Virus record (IMG/VR): IMGVR_UViG_3300036832_001337
Location: 1 to 50,771 of that record
Reading direction: 5' to 3' (one strand)
DNA from: a virus
Length of the DNA stretch: 50,771 nt
The position numbers and the translations under genes are program-made. Shown here piece after piece: positions 11,272 through 19,501 of this stretch. The notes beneath the pieces are model-generated. The model was not told the DNA's origin. It did no database searches and saw nothing but the letters and a program-made list of their open reading frames with translations. Numbering within the stretch: the stretch's first letter is position 1; each line of letters begins with the position of its first letter.

Positions 11272-11880
11272 CTACGGGGTAATCGGGTCTAAGAGTTCAA
11301 ACGCGGTGATCGTACATTTGGACAATTGGGCATTCCCGATAGTTACAACACGGTAGGCCACACCGATCCAATAATCATCACCTGGTACCATACCGGTCAC
11401 TAATGCTGTGGCCGCAAAGTTTTGGTTGTAAGCCGATGCTTGTGCGGTAACCCTCACCAGTGTACCGACCAGAGTTCCGTCCGAAGATGATACTGGTGTT
11501 CCGGGGGCCGGTGAACTGCCAGAACCCCAGACCAGTTGCACCTCGCTTTCGGCATCCACCGTATCATTACCCAGTGCACCCTCAATGCCAAAGATGGCGC
11601 GTGAACTGGAAGTCGTCTGAAACAGCATATCCAGACCGGCTGTGACAAAATCCGTCGAGTTGGTGGCGGGTGGTAAACCTGATGTCTGGTTTGTCGCCGC
11701 AACCGTGCGTGCCTTCAAGTTGGTAACGTCATTTAGCAATTGACTGACTTGTGTATTAAGTGATGTGACCGCTGTCTGTAAATCGGTGATTTCCTGCGAT
11801 GCCACCTGAAAGTTATCACGCACATTAGACGTATAGGCGTGTCCTTCATGCGGTATCGAAGGGTCAATATTCGAGGTCAT
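11272..11880 (-). CDS. Coiled-coil plus beta-domain virion protein, paralogue A
   Basis: A 202-residue protein. The N-terminus (residues 1-60) has PSIPHEGHAYTSNVRDNF followed by a heptad-like helix (EITDLQTAVTSLNTQVSQL). The C-terminal 130 residues look beta-rich. It is clearly paralogous to the gene just upstream: both share IDPxxPxEGxAxTxxVRxNF, the coiled coil, NSTxFVTAG, LQLVWG and a TAFExLDP end. Position between neck genes and sheath suggests a fibrous head/neck or collar appendage; function is not established. Confidence 0.7.
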   Translation of the reverse strand: MTSNIDPSIPHEGHAYTSNVRDNFQVASQEITDLQTAVTSLNTQVSQLLNDVTNLKARTVAATNQTSGLPPATNSTDFVTAGLDMLFQTTSSSRAIFGIEGALGNDTVDAESEVQLVWGSGSSPAPGTPVSSSDGTLVGTLVRVTAQASAYNQNFAATALVTGMVPGDDYWIGVAYRVVTIGNAQLSKCTITAFELLDPITP

Positions 11881-12458
11881 GGTAGCGGGTCCAGAACTTC
11901 AAAGGCTGTAAGTGACATTTGGCTCAGTGTAGCGGTACCCGATTGGGCGCGGTAAGCCGCATCGAGCCAATATTGTTGTCCGCTGACCAACCCGGTAAGT
12001 AATGTACTGACACCGAACGGGTCCAAGTCATTAGAGCGAGTCGCCATCATGCTGACTACATTACCAACCAATTGACCGTTGGTTGCGGTAACCAGTGTTC
12101 CCGACGCGGGCGCGGTTCCCTGACCCCACACCAATTGCAGATCGCTACCGTTAGCATTCTGGGTGTTACCCAACATCCCGTCCAGCATCAGTATCACGCG
12201 GCTGTCATTAGTCGGTGTAAACTGAACACCGATCCCAGCGGTGACAAAAGCGGTCGAATTGGTATTCGGCGGGTTAGCGGTAATCAAGGTCGCCGCTATC
12301 TGGGAGCGCGCCTTTAGGGTAGCAACCGTGTTCTGAAGCGCGGTAACAGCACTCTGGAGGTCACTGATCTCACTTTGCGCCGCCGCAAAATTAGACCGTA
12401 CATCCGCCGTAAGGGCTTGACCCTCTGTCGGCTTGCCGGGGTCAATAGCCGATGTCAT
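11877..12458 (-). CDS. Coiled-coil plus beta-domain virion protein, paralogue B
   Basis: A 193-residue product. I start at the ATG at 12458 because it forms an ATGA overlap with the stop of the upstream neck gene; an in-frame ATG four codons earlier is possible. Architecture matches the paralogue downstream: short N-terminal IDPGKPTEGQALTADVRSNF segment, coiled coil (EISDLQSAVTALQNTVATL), then a beta-rich domain. Its own stop overlaps the next start. A tandem duplication followed by divergence is the simplest history. Confidence 0.7.
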   Translation of the reverse strand: MTSAIDPGKPTEGQALTADVRSNFAAAQSEISDLQSAVTALQNTVATLKARSQIAATLITANPPNTNSTAFVTAGIGVQFTPTNDSRVILMLDGMLGNTQNANGSDLQLVWGQGTAPASGTLVTATNGQLVGNVVSMMATRSNDLDPFGVSTLLTGLVSGQQYWLDAAYRAQSGTATLSQMSLTAFEVLDPLP

Positions 12459-13171
12459 GGCACATCCCACCGAGTATTACCGCTATCCCAAGTCGTTTCT
12501 TGACCATCCCAAAATGTCTCGTCAGCCAAAATGCCACCGGTATCAAAATCATCATGTATTTCATCAAACCTACCGGGCGGTTGTGCGGTAACCGTACCCT
12601 TTGATTGCAATAAATTGAGTACTTTATAGTCATAGCGTATTTCACGCCGCACGACGAACTCAACATCAGAACGCGGCCACCATCGTTCCTTTATCAAATC
12701 GGCTGCTCGTGTCATACCACCCACTGACACCAAGCCTACCGCATTTGTCCGCATTATAGCGTGATTTTGGTCAACCCATAAACCTCTTTGTAGATACGAG
12801 CAATACTTCTCATTATCCGGTCCGTAAAACGAACAAAGAATAGTATCTTCTTCCATCTGTTGTAAGGCATCATACCCGTCGGCACCGTCATCAATATGGA
12901 TAAAGACCGGTGCAAAATCTGTTGTGGTACTCATGATACCGAAGGCAACCCAATTGACACTAATATCCGGTCGAAGCGGCGGCTCTTCCTGCCATCTCGG
13001 CCTTACCAATGTATTATCTAACCCGGTAATACCCGCGACTAAATCGTGAATAAAATCTTCCCACGTATCACCGGTCAGCGGCCCGCCTAGTGGAGGACCA
13101 GGTGGTAACGGATCGTTAGGTGCCAGATACCCGGCTGTTCTACTATCCGGGGCTATCGGCGGCAGTGCCAT
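12455..13171 (-). CDS. Neck terminator/tail completion protein, gp12-like
   Basis: A 238-residue protein. After a proline-rich N-terminus (residues 1-35) comes a domain resembling the phage neck terminator family: WEDFIHDLVAGITGL, LVRPRWQEEPP, NWVAFGI, then IHIDDGADGYDALQQMEEDTI and a DVEFVVRREIRYDY segment. Such proteins cap the tail tube and join it to the head connector. Place in the operon agrees. A short C-terminal tail rich in Asp/Trp follows. Confidence 0.72.
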   Translation of the reverse strand: MALPPIAPDSRTAGYLAPNDPLPPGPPLGGPLTGDTWEDFIHDLVAGITGLDNTLVRPRWQEEPPLRPDISVNWVAFGIMSTTTDFAPVFIHIDDGADGYDALQQMEEDTILCSFYGPDNEKYCSYLQRGLWVDQNHAIMRTNAVGLVSVGGMTRAADLIKERWWPRSDVEFVVRREIRYDYKVLNLLQSKGTVTAQPPGRFDEIHDDFDTGGILADETFWDGQETTWDSGNTRWDVP

Positions 13172-13603
13172 TTAAGCATTCCCGATAGGTGTCGGTATAA
13201 GATCCGGTCCTGGTTTAGGCGGATAATCTGCATTCTGAATGGAAGTACAGACTACATGCACAAAACCTCGACCGTAACCTGAATAGTCGTCAAGGGCGCG
13301 AACAACATACATCGAGTTGTTCCACAGTACATGATCCGGGTGGGTAACAGTCCCGACTTCATCGGTTGCCGGACCCTGAAAGCGGAAAGGTGAAGTAATC
13401 GAGATGCTCTTATTCATCATCTCGCTCTCCGGCACCCGCATTAAATCATTCGGGGAACTGGCAACTACCACACCTCTGGTGGAGATCGGGCGTTCCGACA
13501 CTTGAACACGGCCTTTTTCATCCATATAAGTGTAACGCCGAACGACCACTATATCATCCCAAAAGCTAGGGTCGAACGCATCCGACACATCAAGTGTGGG
13601 CAT
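13172..13603 (-). CDS. Head closure/neck protein
   Basis: A 143-residue, beta-rich protein (YTYMDEKGRVQVSERP, SISITSPFRF, DHVLWNNSMYVV, FVHVVCTSIQNADY). Size, composition and position between the gp10-like protein and the neck terminator suit a stopper/head-closure protein. The start overlaps the upstream stop as TAATG. No family was recognised with certainty. Confidence 0.6.
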   Translation of the reverse strand: MPTLDVSDAFDPSFWDDIVVVRRYTYMDEKGRVQVSERPISTRGVVVASSPNDLMRVPESEMMNKSISITSPFRFQGPATDEVGTVTHPDHVLWNNSMYVVRALDDYSGYGRGFVHVVCTSIQNADYPPKPGPDLIPTPIGNA

Positions 13604-14181
13604 TACTTCTTCCCTCGATAGCGGATCACATACGAGATCGAGTTATAGAACTGCGACGTATCAATAAGCGGTGTAAAATCCGATGCTGATATTACAGCAC
13701 CCGCAGGTGCCGGGTTTTTTCTTAACCTTGCGGCAATAGTGGCATCGGCTAGTTCCGGTGCGATGTGGTCTGTTATACGTTTCTTGATTGCTGACACCGC
13801 TTTAAGGCCCGCCGCGTGTAAAGCTTTATCCATGACTTGGAGTTCACCCTGGAACGCGGCCTTACCCGCCTGCCGCATATAGCGTTCCCAATCATTTCGG
13901 CTGCTGACTACACCCGGTCGCAGCCACGGGCGCGGGGGTAGATGGTTAGCGGGTGAACCCGTTTCATGGATATAACCTAGATCCGCATTGTTTACTTCGT
14001 CGGTGTCGGTCCGCTTTGATGGTCCAGCAATGCCTTTGTCACTGTTGTGAGGTTGCTCGTCGTCTGACGGGATCCCCACCATTACAGTAGTATTCGCCAG
14101 CCTTTTTATGGCCTGTTCGACCATAGCTGTATTGTCTTCTTTTATCACCAAGGCGTCACTAACCCGACGACTCTGTGCCAT
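13603..14181 (-). CDS. HK97 gp10-like neck/tail completion protein
   Basis: A 192-residue protein. The N-terminal part has TTVMVGIPSDDEQPHN and YIHETGSPANHLPPRPWLRPG, a pattern typical of HK97 gp10-like/neck proteins that attach the tail to the connector, followed by helices (MRQAGKAAFQGELQVMDKALHAAG) and a C-terminal LIDTSQFYNSISYVI, also typical. Context between connector and neck genes fits. Confidence 0.75.
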   Translation of the reverse strand: MAQSRRVSDALVIKEDNTAMVEQAIKRLANTTVMVGIPSDDEQPHNSDKGIAGPSKRTDTDEVNNADLGYIHETGSPANHLPPRPWLRPGVVSSRNDWERYMRQAGKAAFQGELQVMDKALHAAGLKAVSAIKKRITDHIAPELADATIAARLRKNPAPAGAVISASDFTPLIDTSQFYNSISYVIRYRGKK

Positions 14182-14182
14182 C

Positions 14183-14563
14183 TTAATGGAACCGGCCCGC
14201 CGACGGCTTCAGATCGGGGCTTTCATTACGCCGGATCGGTGCCTGCTGTTGAGCAATAAGGACACCCGGCATCTCCACACCGGCCTTAAGAACCGGCTCA
14301 AGTTGCTTCACCACTTCCGCATGAAGATCAGCTAGGATCTTGTTGGGGTCTTCTTGCGGTGGCTTAGCCGATGCTGTCGGCTTTTTGTCACCTTGCTGGG
14401 CTTGTTGTTGCTGTGCTGGCGGCTTGGTGTCAGACGGCTTGTCTTCTTTCTTGGTATCTTCTTCCTTATTGGCTTTTTCATCCACCATGTCTTGATAGTA
14501 CTCAGCCATCGCCGCGTGGTAATCGATGTTCCGTTGAAGCTTTTTCGCCATCATTGCGTTCAT
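14183..14563 (-). CDS. Charged low-complexity protein in neck operon
   Basis: A 126-residue protein. The start is taken as ATG 14563 because GGAGG lies 5 bases upstream; a GTG two codons earlier overlaps that ribosome site and is less likely. Residues 1-35 predict a helix, 36-80 are Lys/Glu/Asp/Pro/Gln-rich and probably disordered, then a short helix (LADLHAEVVKQLEPVL). No family is recognised. Its place next to the gp10-like protein suggests a virion or assembly role. Confidence 0.6.
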   Translation of the reverse strand: MNAMMAKKLQRNIDYHAAMAEYYQDMVDEKANKEEDTKKEDKPSDTKPPAQQQQAQQGDKKPTASAKPPQEDPNKILADLHAEVVKQLEPVLKAGVEMPGVLIAQQQAPIRRNESPDLKPSAGRFH

Positions 14564-14702
14564 CTTCACCTCCGAAGTAATCTTCGATTGCCTGTGTCAT
14601 ATTACGGAACGCCAATTCCTCGCTCGTGTGTCCGGGGTTTTGCAGCCAATAGGCTTTCACCGCTCGGATGACATTTGCTGTTAGGATGGTCCGTCGTTCC
14701 AT
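14502..14702 (-). CDS. Possible 66-residue protein overlapping the next gene
   Basis: An open frame from ATG 14702 encodes a plausible helical start (ERRTILTANVIRAVKAYWL) but its last 20 codons overlap the ribosome site and start of the downstream gene. There is no good ribosome-binding site. It could be real, with the acidic tail shaped by the overlap, or chance. Confidence 0.4.
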   Translation of the reverse strand: MERRTILTANVIRAVKAYWLQNPGHTSEELAFRNMTQAIEDYFGGEDERNDGEKASTEHRLPRGDG

Positions 14703-14904
14703 TACTAACCGCTTTTGACACTGGAAAAACAGTCTCCGGGTTTTACCGCTACCTGTGCGAACCGGGTACAGCACCCGCCTGTTGTTACTTCGTTTGTAGG
14801 CGTTTATGGGCGCTTTCTAGCAACGCTAACCGAATTTCAGGTGTAGGGCTAGCCTTAAATAGAACACGCTACCAGGAACACCCATAAACGTGTGTGGTTT
14901 CGCG
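14703..14904. other. Intergenic stretch without a convincing gene
   Basis: About 200 bases between the Nudix gene and the small frames downstream. On the minus strand a short frame begins at an ATG near 14884 and ends after about 19 codons. A second frame just beyond encodes a protein-like SPTPEIRLALLESAHKRLQT segment without a start. This may be a frameshifted remnant of a small gene. No terminator or promoter was recognised. Confidence 0.4.
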
Positions 14905-15507
14905 CTATTCTTTAATACCAAAAAGATCCGCTACTATCTTTCGATCACGCGGCATATTCAAGTATTTGAGTAATTCTTTGGGATGGACTAAAGATACACC
15001 TTCACTTTCCCAATGATAATCGTGCGGGTGTCCGCCCTCACGCTCGGCCATATAGTATCTGGTAGTCCCCGTTGTTCCCCCGTAATCCCCGGCATGTTTT
15101 ATTATCTTACCCTTTAGACCTGATTCTTCAAAGGTCTCCTTTATCGCATTGGCTTGCGGGTGCATCCCCTTTTCTACCCGACCTTTCGGGAAAGTATACT
15201 CGTATCCGCCGTAAGCATTGGTAGGCTTGACTATCCACACACGCCCGTCCTTTTCTTGCATAATCAAACCAGAAGAAGTGGTAGCGCCTGGTGGCTCATC
15301 GATTTCACGGTTTTGTCCGCCTACACTATTCCACACATCCGGTTCATTATACGATTTCAATGGTATGTTATTAACATGCGGCGGGGCTTCAGTACCCTTT
15401 GTAAAGTGTTGGGCTTTGGCAAACTTTCCGCCTTCACCCCTGGGGTGTTCTTCTTCTTTAAACTCCGCATCGCGAAAGCGTTTATTGTGGATGTGGACGT
15501 GAAGCAT
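14905..15507 (-). CDS. Nudix hydrolase-like protein with N-terminal HPRG-GKF tag
   Basis: A 200-residue protein. Residues 1-8 form an alternating-histidine strand (LHVHIHN). Residues 13-31 hold a tag with the core HPRGEGGKF, shared with other proteins of this head region. Residues about 75-195 look like a Nudix domain: the Nudix box lies at G109-L131, with E124, E127 and E128 kept as KETFEESG, but the first box glutamate is M115 and the usual Arg is K123. Nudix enzymes cleave nucleoside diphosphates linked to other moieties; substrate unknown and activity uncertain because of these changes. Its place beside the DUF4054 connector and the tag suggest a virion-packed protein (inference). Confidence 0.78.
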   Translation of the reverse strand: MLHVHIHNKRFRDAEFKEEEHPRGEGGKFAKAQHFTKGTEAPPHVNNIPLKSYNEPDVWNSVGGQNREIDEPPGATTSSGLIMQEKDGRVWIVKPTNAYGGYEYTFPKGRVEKGMHPQANAIKETFEESGLKGKIIKHAGDYGGTTGTTRYYMAEREGGHPHDYHWESEGVSLVHPKELLKYLNMPRDRKIVADLFGIKE

Positions 15508-15510
15508 TAC

Positions 15511-16317
15511 TTAGGGACCGATAACCCGGATAGTCGAAACCGGCCACCGTCCTCCCCATAGTAAAACCGGGTAAGGATACCATCCGTAAGTATACTGTCC
15601 CGGTGCACCCATCTGAAACGGCCCGATAGGCAGGAACTTCATCATCGACCAGAACTGCCTACCGTACAGTGTCATGTTGTACTGTCCGGCTTCGGGGTCT
15701 ACACCCATACTGGTGTCATAACTAATCGACACCCCGTTGACCGACTTACTTGCCGGTATACCGCCGACCCCGAATATGTTTTGGGATGTATAACCGCCTG
15801 GGCCGAATTTAGCTAATTCATGGGCGGTCCATAAGCCTTGCCCGAGTTGATACATATCCCCCCAAACACTGGAATTAAGCGGTGCCATATTGAGCCAGGT
15901 TTGGATCATCGCATCGGTATACACCGACTTGTCACCGAACGCGGGGAACAACAGACGAAACTGGGAAGGTGTAAGCGGGTCGCTCGGATCAGGCGGAAAC
16001 TGGACCGACGTGCACATAACCGTTGCACTGTCGGTCAAGACCCGGCTGTCATCCAATGTGACTGTAGCCTCTAGATCATACAAACAATTTTCGACCATAT
16101 TGCCGATAAGTGCCGATGTTTTATTACTACTAAAGGTGGGATTACCAAGAATACGAGTACTCGGTGTCGGATCGATAACCCCGGAATTAGGGTCTACCGT
16201 ACACACCCATTCGGCACCGTTAATTGTACCTGACGCACCGATCTGAAGTGTAAAGTCAAACACAAAGTTGTCACTCGCGGGTGCGGGCGGAATGGGTCCG
16301 AATGTTTCAGCCATCAT
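15511..16317 (-). CDS. Head-tail connector, DUF4054, with extra N-terminal beta domain
   Basis: A 268-residue protein. The C-terminal half (about 113-250) matches DUF4054 connectors: TPSQFRLLFPAFGDKSVYTD, MIQTWLNMA, WGDMYQLGQGLWTAHELAKF, SKSVNGVSISYDT and YNMTLYGRQFWSMM. These form the ring below the portal. The first 110 residues are an added beta-rich domain with Ig-like look (VTLDDSRVLTDSATV), unusual for the family. ATGATG at the start overlaps the upstream stop; either ATG is possible. Confidence 0.85.
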   Translation of the reverse strand: MMAETFGPIPPAPASDNFVFDFTLQIGASGTINGAEWVCTVDPNSGVIDPTPSTRILGNPTFSSNKTSALIGNMVENCLYDLEATVTLDDSRVLTDSATVMCTSVQFPPDPSDPLTPSQFRLLFPAFGDKSVYTDAMIQTWLNMAPLNSSVWGDMYQLGQGLWTAHELAKFGPGGYTSQNIFGVGGIPASKSVNGVSISYDTSMGVDPEAGQYNMTLYGRQFWSMMKFLPIGPFQMGAPGQYTYGWYPYPVLLWGGRWPVSTIRVIGP

Positions 16318-16511
16318 GCAACCCTTTTACTAGGTAGAATTATTATGGTGCGTTTTGTTTCCCCATCGCTTTCAGATACCACAGTGCGGTTGTAGTATTC
16401 ACCGGTAGTCCGGTTTATCGGAACCACTGGTATAGCACCAGGAACCGCTTGGCTTCTGGTGCTACTGCCTTGTAATAGTCGGTTATTTACGCCAGGTCTT
16501 CCGACCACCAT
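16314..16511 (-). CDS. Small unknown protein
   Basis: A 65-residue protein coupled by a 4-base overlap to the connector gene and starting just after the stop of the Pro/Gln-rich gene. The end (VVSESDGETKRTIIILPSKR) looks beta-rich. No family recognised. Tight packing supports that it is translated. Confidence 0.6.
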   Translation of the reverse strand: MVVGRPGVNNRLLQGSSTRSQAVPGAIPVVPINRTTGEYYNRTVVSESDGETKRTIIILPSKRVA

Positions 16512-16667
16512 TTAAACCGGACCATGTTCCCTTTGCGGCTGCGGCGGGATCGGTCGCGGTTGCGGGGGTTGTTGCGGCGGTTGTCCCGGCTGCTGTGACG
16601 GATCCTGCTGCGGCGGGTGCGGTGGCTCTTGCTGCGGCGGGTGTTCTTCACGACGCGGATCAGACAT
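16512..16667 (-). CDS. Small Pro/Gln-rich protein
   Basis: A 51-residue frame from ATG 16667 to TAA at 16512. It is dominated by PPQQ and PPQP repeats after a charged SDPRREEHPP start. AAGG precedes the ATG, and the stop abuts the next start (TAAATG). Probably disordered; similar Pro/Gln-rich stretches occur at the N-terminus of the GH16 protein of this phage. Confidence 0.55.
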   Translation of the reverse strand: MSDPRREEHPPQQEPPHPPQQDPSQQPGQPPQQPPQPRPIPPQPQREHGPV

Positions 16668-16669
16668 GG

Positions 16670-17290
16670 CTATACCTTCCAAAAGGTACGGTTTCGGCTG
16701 TTCCAGTTTTGCAGTGACTGGTCACCAACAGGCTTGCTATCACCTGTCGTAACCGGTGCCGTACTAGATTGTGACATCCCAGCCGAGGGTGTGGTTGACT
16801 GCGGAATACTGCTAGTCATTTGATCCCGGTTGAACTGCTCAGCCGTGTTTGACACTTTGTGCACCACATTGGTGGCACCTTCAACCGCACCGGTCGCTGC
16901 ACCCAAAACGTTGTCTTGGGTTTCTTCTTGTTCATCCGTGTCACTGTCACCGACTTTCGGTCTGATAGACCGGTCTTTGGGCTCGTCACGCGAACCGGCT
17001 ATCGTATTACCGATAGTGCCGGTCTGCGGTGCGACTGTTGGTGCCAGTGCCTCACCGGATTTTCTGTCAGAGCGATAACCGCCTTCTTCACCCGGCATAT
17101 TGCCGATAAGGTTCTGGCGGTTCGGCAAGAAAGAACTGGTGATGCCGCCCTGATCGCGGGTGACAGCAGCATCAACACCAGAAATAGTCCCGGCATTTTT
17201 GCTGGCATAGAAGACACTTTCTCCTTTCTCAGCACCGTACTGCTGCTTCATACCCGCCAATATTTTTTCCCCTTTCGGTGTCAGCGGCAC
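16670..17290 (-). CDS. Virion-associated protein with short conserved N-terminal motif
   Basis: A 206-residue protein starting at GTG 17290, supported by GGAGG 5 bases upstream. Residues 1-40 (LTPKGEKILAGMKQQYGAEK and VFYASKNAGTI) match a short motif I know from many phage proteins, of unknown function. The rest is Ser/Thr/Gly/Asp-rich and probably disordered, with a helical VLGAATGAVEGATNVVHKV patch. It sits between capsid and connector genes, suggesting a minor head protein. Confidence 0.65.
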   Translation of the reverse strand: MPLTPKGEKILAGMKQQYGAEKGESVFYASKNAGTISGVDAAVTRDQGGITSSFLPNRQNLIGNMPGEEGGYRSDRKSGEALAPTVAPQTGTIGNTIAGSRDEPKDRSIRPKVGDSDTDEQEETQDNVLGAATGAVEGATNVVHKVSNTAEQFNRDQMTSSIPQSTTPSAGMSQSSTAPVTTGDSKPVGDQSLQNWNSRNRTFWKV

Positions 17291-17301
17291 GGTCGCCTCC
17301 T

Positions 17302-17853
17302 TTATTCTTGCGGTTGCTCGGTTTCCCCCGGTGTAGCCGGTGGTGCGGTATCACCCAACCGCGCACGCGAGGAACCGCTCGGAACAGGTCCACCTTGGGT
17401 ATCGGCACCTTCCTTGCGTGCCATTGTTTGGGCGGTGACAACCGGTCCGGACGGTTGGGTAATCGCCAGCGCATGTTGCTGCTCAGGATCAGGGTGCGGT
17501 TCGGTGTACATTTGGCCGGTTGCCTCGACCTTTTCTTTTTCCGCCGCGTATTCTTCCGACGCCTTTTGCATGTCTTCCAATTGCTCGCGCTGCGCTTCCT
17601 CACGCTGGGTTGCCAGCGCTTCATCAGCATCGGCTACCGCTTTGTCACGGTCGACCTGCGCTTGGTACGCTTTGTCCATGCGAGCCGCTTCACCGTCGCT
17701 CTGCGGCATCAAATGGGCAAGAATAGGGTTTTTTGCCAATTCAGGTGTCAGTTCCACCCAACCAGGTTGAAGTGTCACAATCGACCCGTTCGGGTTCTCC
17801 TCCGTCCCTGGCATCTGGACGTAGGTCTGATTGGTGATGAGTACACGCGGCAT
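17302..17853 (-). CDS. Coiled-coil protein downstream of the major capsid gene
   Basis: A 183-residue protein. Residues 1-45 look beta-rich (PRVLITNQTYVQMPG), residues about 55-110 form a long charged helix or coiled coil (REEAQREQLEDMQKASEEYA), and the C-terminal 70 residues are Pro/Gly-rich. Near the end is PSGSSRARLG, almost the same as PSGSSRSRLG in the proline-rich protein at 33.9 kb. Expression is probably with the capsid (31 bases downstream). Function unknown. Confidence 0.62.
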   Translation of the reverse strand: MPRVLITNQTYVQMPGTEENPNGSIVTLQPGWVELTPELAKNPILAHLMPQSDGEAARMDKAYQAQVDRDKAVADADEALATQREEAQREQLEDMQKASEEYAAEKEKVEATGQMYTEPHPDPEQQHALAITQPSGPVVTAQTMARKEGADTQGGPVPSGSSRARLGDTAPPATPGETEQPQE

Positions 17854-17883
17854 TGTCAGTACTCCCTAAAGTCAGAAAAACCC

Positions 17884-18924
17884 TCAGATACCGTCAAGGT
17901 ATGACAGGGTCTCCGGGTAAATCACTTCCAGCATACCGAGGCGGCAATAGTATGTGGTCGAGTGATAGATACCGACATACTGAAGTGCCGTCTTTTGCAG
18001 CGGGGTCATCGGATAACGAGCCCGCAACGGGTCTTTGCTGTAAGCGAGGCACCGGTCAACTGTACCCAACACCTGCGGGGTGCCACCCGTTCCCATGCCG
18101 ATGGACCATTTTACCGGAAGGATGGACAACTTACCACCGCGTTGGGCGGATAGGTTGTTGTCTTCCAGAAACTTCAGGATCGACATGCTACCAGCCGAGG
18201 TGACAACCTGGCTGAGCAGAATACCGTACTGAATGGGAGGAACCAAAAGCCGGTCCGGAATCACCGCATAACCGCTGCTAGCCCAGGTGTTTTGCAACAG
18301 AGTATTGACATCGGCAAGGATAAGCGCGGGGGTCTTGCTGGCCCAGGTGGTGGCATTACCGGTACCGGTTGCCGCTGCGGTGGTCGCGGTGACATTCGGC
18401 TTGTTAAACAAACCGGTCATCTGCACCGTAGAATCACCGACATACACCACATTGTCGATGTCCATCTGGTGCTTAAGGTTCAGACCCTCAAACTTCTGCT
18501 GGTCAAGCGGGCGGCCTACCTTGATTGCCGATTCCAGTTCAGGAATGGAATATTTGAGTTCCATTTCCCATAACAGCAACGGCTGGCTGGTCTTGCTGAT
18601 ATCCGCCGCGATACCAGCAATCGCCGTGGTGCTTTTACCTGACCAGTTGATGCCGGTCGGTGTCAGACCACCAGGTGCCGCAAACGAGCTGTTGGTGAAG
18701 CTTGCCGCTTCATCAGCAATCGTTACATCTTCGCGCAGATCAACATCGCGACCCCATGTTACCGCCGCAAGCGGCATATGAAGGGTCGGATCAAGCCGTT
18801 CGAGTTCGTTCACCATGAACGCACCCGCCGAGTCAATCGTTCGCCCGTCATGGGTTACATAGGCACGGTCCAGTGTTGGCCACCGTTGGCCGTTACTGGA
18901 CGGCCTTCCGTCGTAAGTAAACAT
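17884..18924 (-). CDS. Major capsid protein, DUF2184 family
   Basis: A 346-residue protein matching DUF2184 capsid proteins: AFMVNELERLDPTLHMPLAA, ADISKTSQPLLLWEMELKYS, GRPLDQQKFEGLNLKHQMDIDN, VYVGDSTVQMTGLFN, LLVPPIQYGILLSQVV and a C-terminal QYVGIYHSTTYYCRLGM. It would form the icosahedral shell. It follows the decoration gene and lies downstream of scaffold and protease, the standard order. Confidence 0.92.
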   Translation of the reverse strand: MFTYDGRPSSNGQRWPTLDRAYVTHDGRTIDSAGAFMVNELERLDPTLHMPLAAVTWGRDVDLREDVTIADEAASFTNSSFAAPGGLTPTGINWSGKSTTAIAGIAADISKTSQPLLLWEMELKYSIPELESAIKVGRPLDQQKFEGLNLKHQMDIDNVVYVGDSTVQMTGLFNKPNVTATTAAATGTGNATTWASKTPALILADVNTLLQNTWASSGYAVIPDRLLVPPIQYGILLSQVVTSAGSMSILKFLEDNNLSAQRGGKLSILPVKWSIGMGTGGTPQVLGTVDRCLAYSKDPLRARYPMTPLQKTALQYVGIYHSTTYYCRLGMLEVIYPETLSYLDGI

Positions 18925-18950
18925 GGGTTGCTACCCCCAATCTGGTGTGG

Positions 18951-19472
18951 TTAGATGTTAAAAGCAAGTTCGGTGTTGGAACCAGCATCAGCCGGCCCTT
19001 CAAACACCGCTGACGGTACCGCAAACGCGGATGCATTGGTTGCAGCTTCCCATCCGCCCTGAACATGCGGTGCGGCACTGGCGGCAAACCACACAAACGC
19101 GGCACCATTATGTGTCGCCGATGCCGCGCCGTTGAGTTTGACGCTGGCATAACCGCGATACATGATATCAATAATGCCGGTTGCTGGTGGTGTACCGCCG
19201 CCGAAACCGACAGTACCCAGCGGGTAGGCTACACCGATGTCACTGGCGACAAACGGTCGGACCGAGATCCCCATCACCGCTTGCGGCGGGGTTGCGGTGT
19301 CGGTTGCCGCAATCGGACGCGCGCCGTTGGCATCAACCACACACAAGACCCCGTATTGGGTAACAGGGGTGGTGGTGTTTTGCTTTTCGGCTTTGATTGT
19401 GGTACCGATCACATTAAAGCGGGTGCATTCACCGGGAATCCCCGCTGGCATCCTAAAGGTATAGGCTACCAT
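18951..19472 (-). CDS. Capsid decoration/structural cement protein
   Basis: A 173-residue, Ala/Gly/Thr/Val-rich beta protein (PAGIPGECTRFNVIGTTIKA, GYASVKLNGAASATHNGAA). Composition, length and position directly before the major capsid gene match the gp24-like structural cement proteins of DUF2184 phages. The role would be to stabilise the capsid from outside. Confidence 0.78.
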   Translation of the reverse strand: MVAYTFRMPAGIPGECTRFNVIGTTIKAEKQNTTTPVTQYGVLCVVDANGARPIAATDTATPPQAVMGISVRPFVASDIGVAYPLGTVGFGGGTPPATGIIDIMYRGYASVKLNGAASATHNGAAFVWFAASAAPHVQGGWEAATNASAFAVPSAVFEGPADAGSNTELAFNI

Positions 19473-19501
19473 GATTGTTTATCCTTTCCCTTCCCAAAGT
19501 A

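Noticed and set aside
14800-14890. Possible frameshifted small gene upstream of the Nudix stop
   Set aside because: Two short frames could be joined by a shift, but no slippery heptamer or ribosome site is present, so it is only mentioned as an intergenic remnant.
16859-17770. Plus-strand frame of 303 codons
   Set aside because: It lies opposite two well-supported minus-strand genes with ribosome sites; the product looks like random translation rich in Arg, Ser and Cys.
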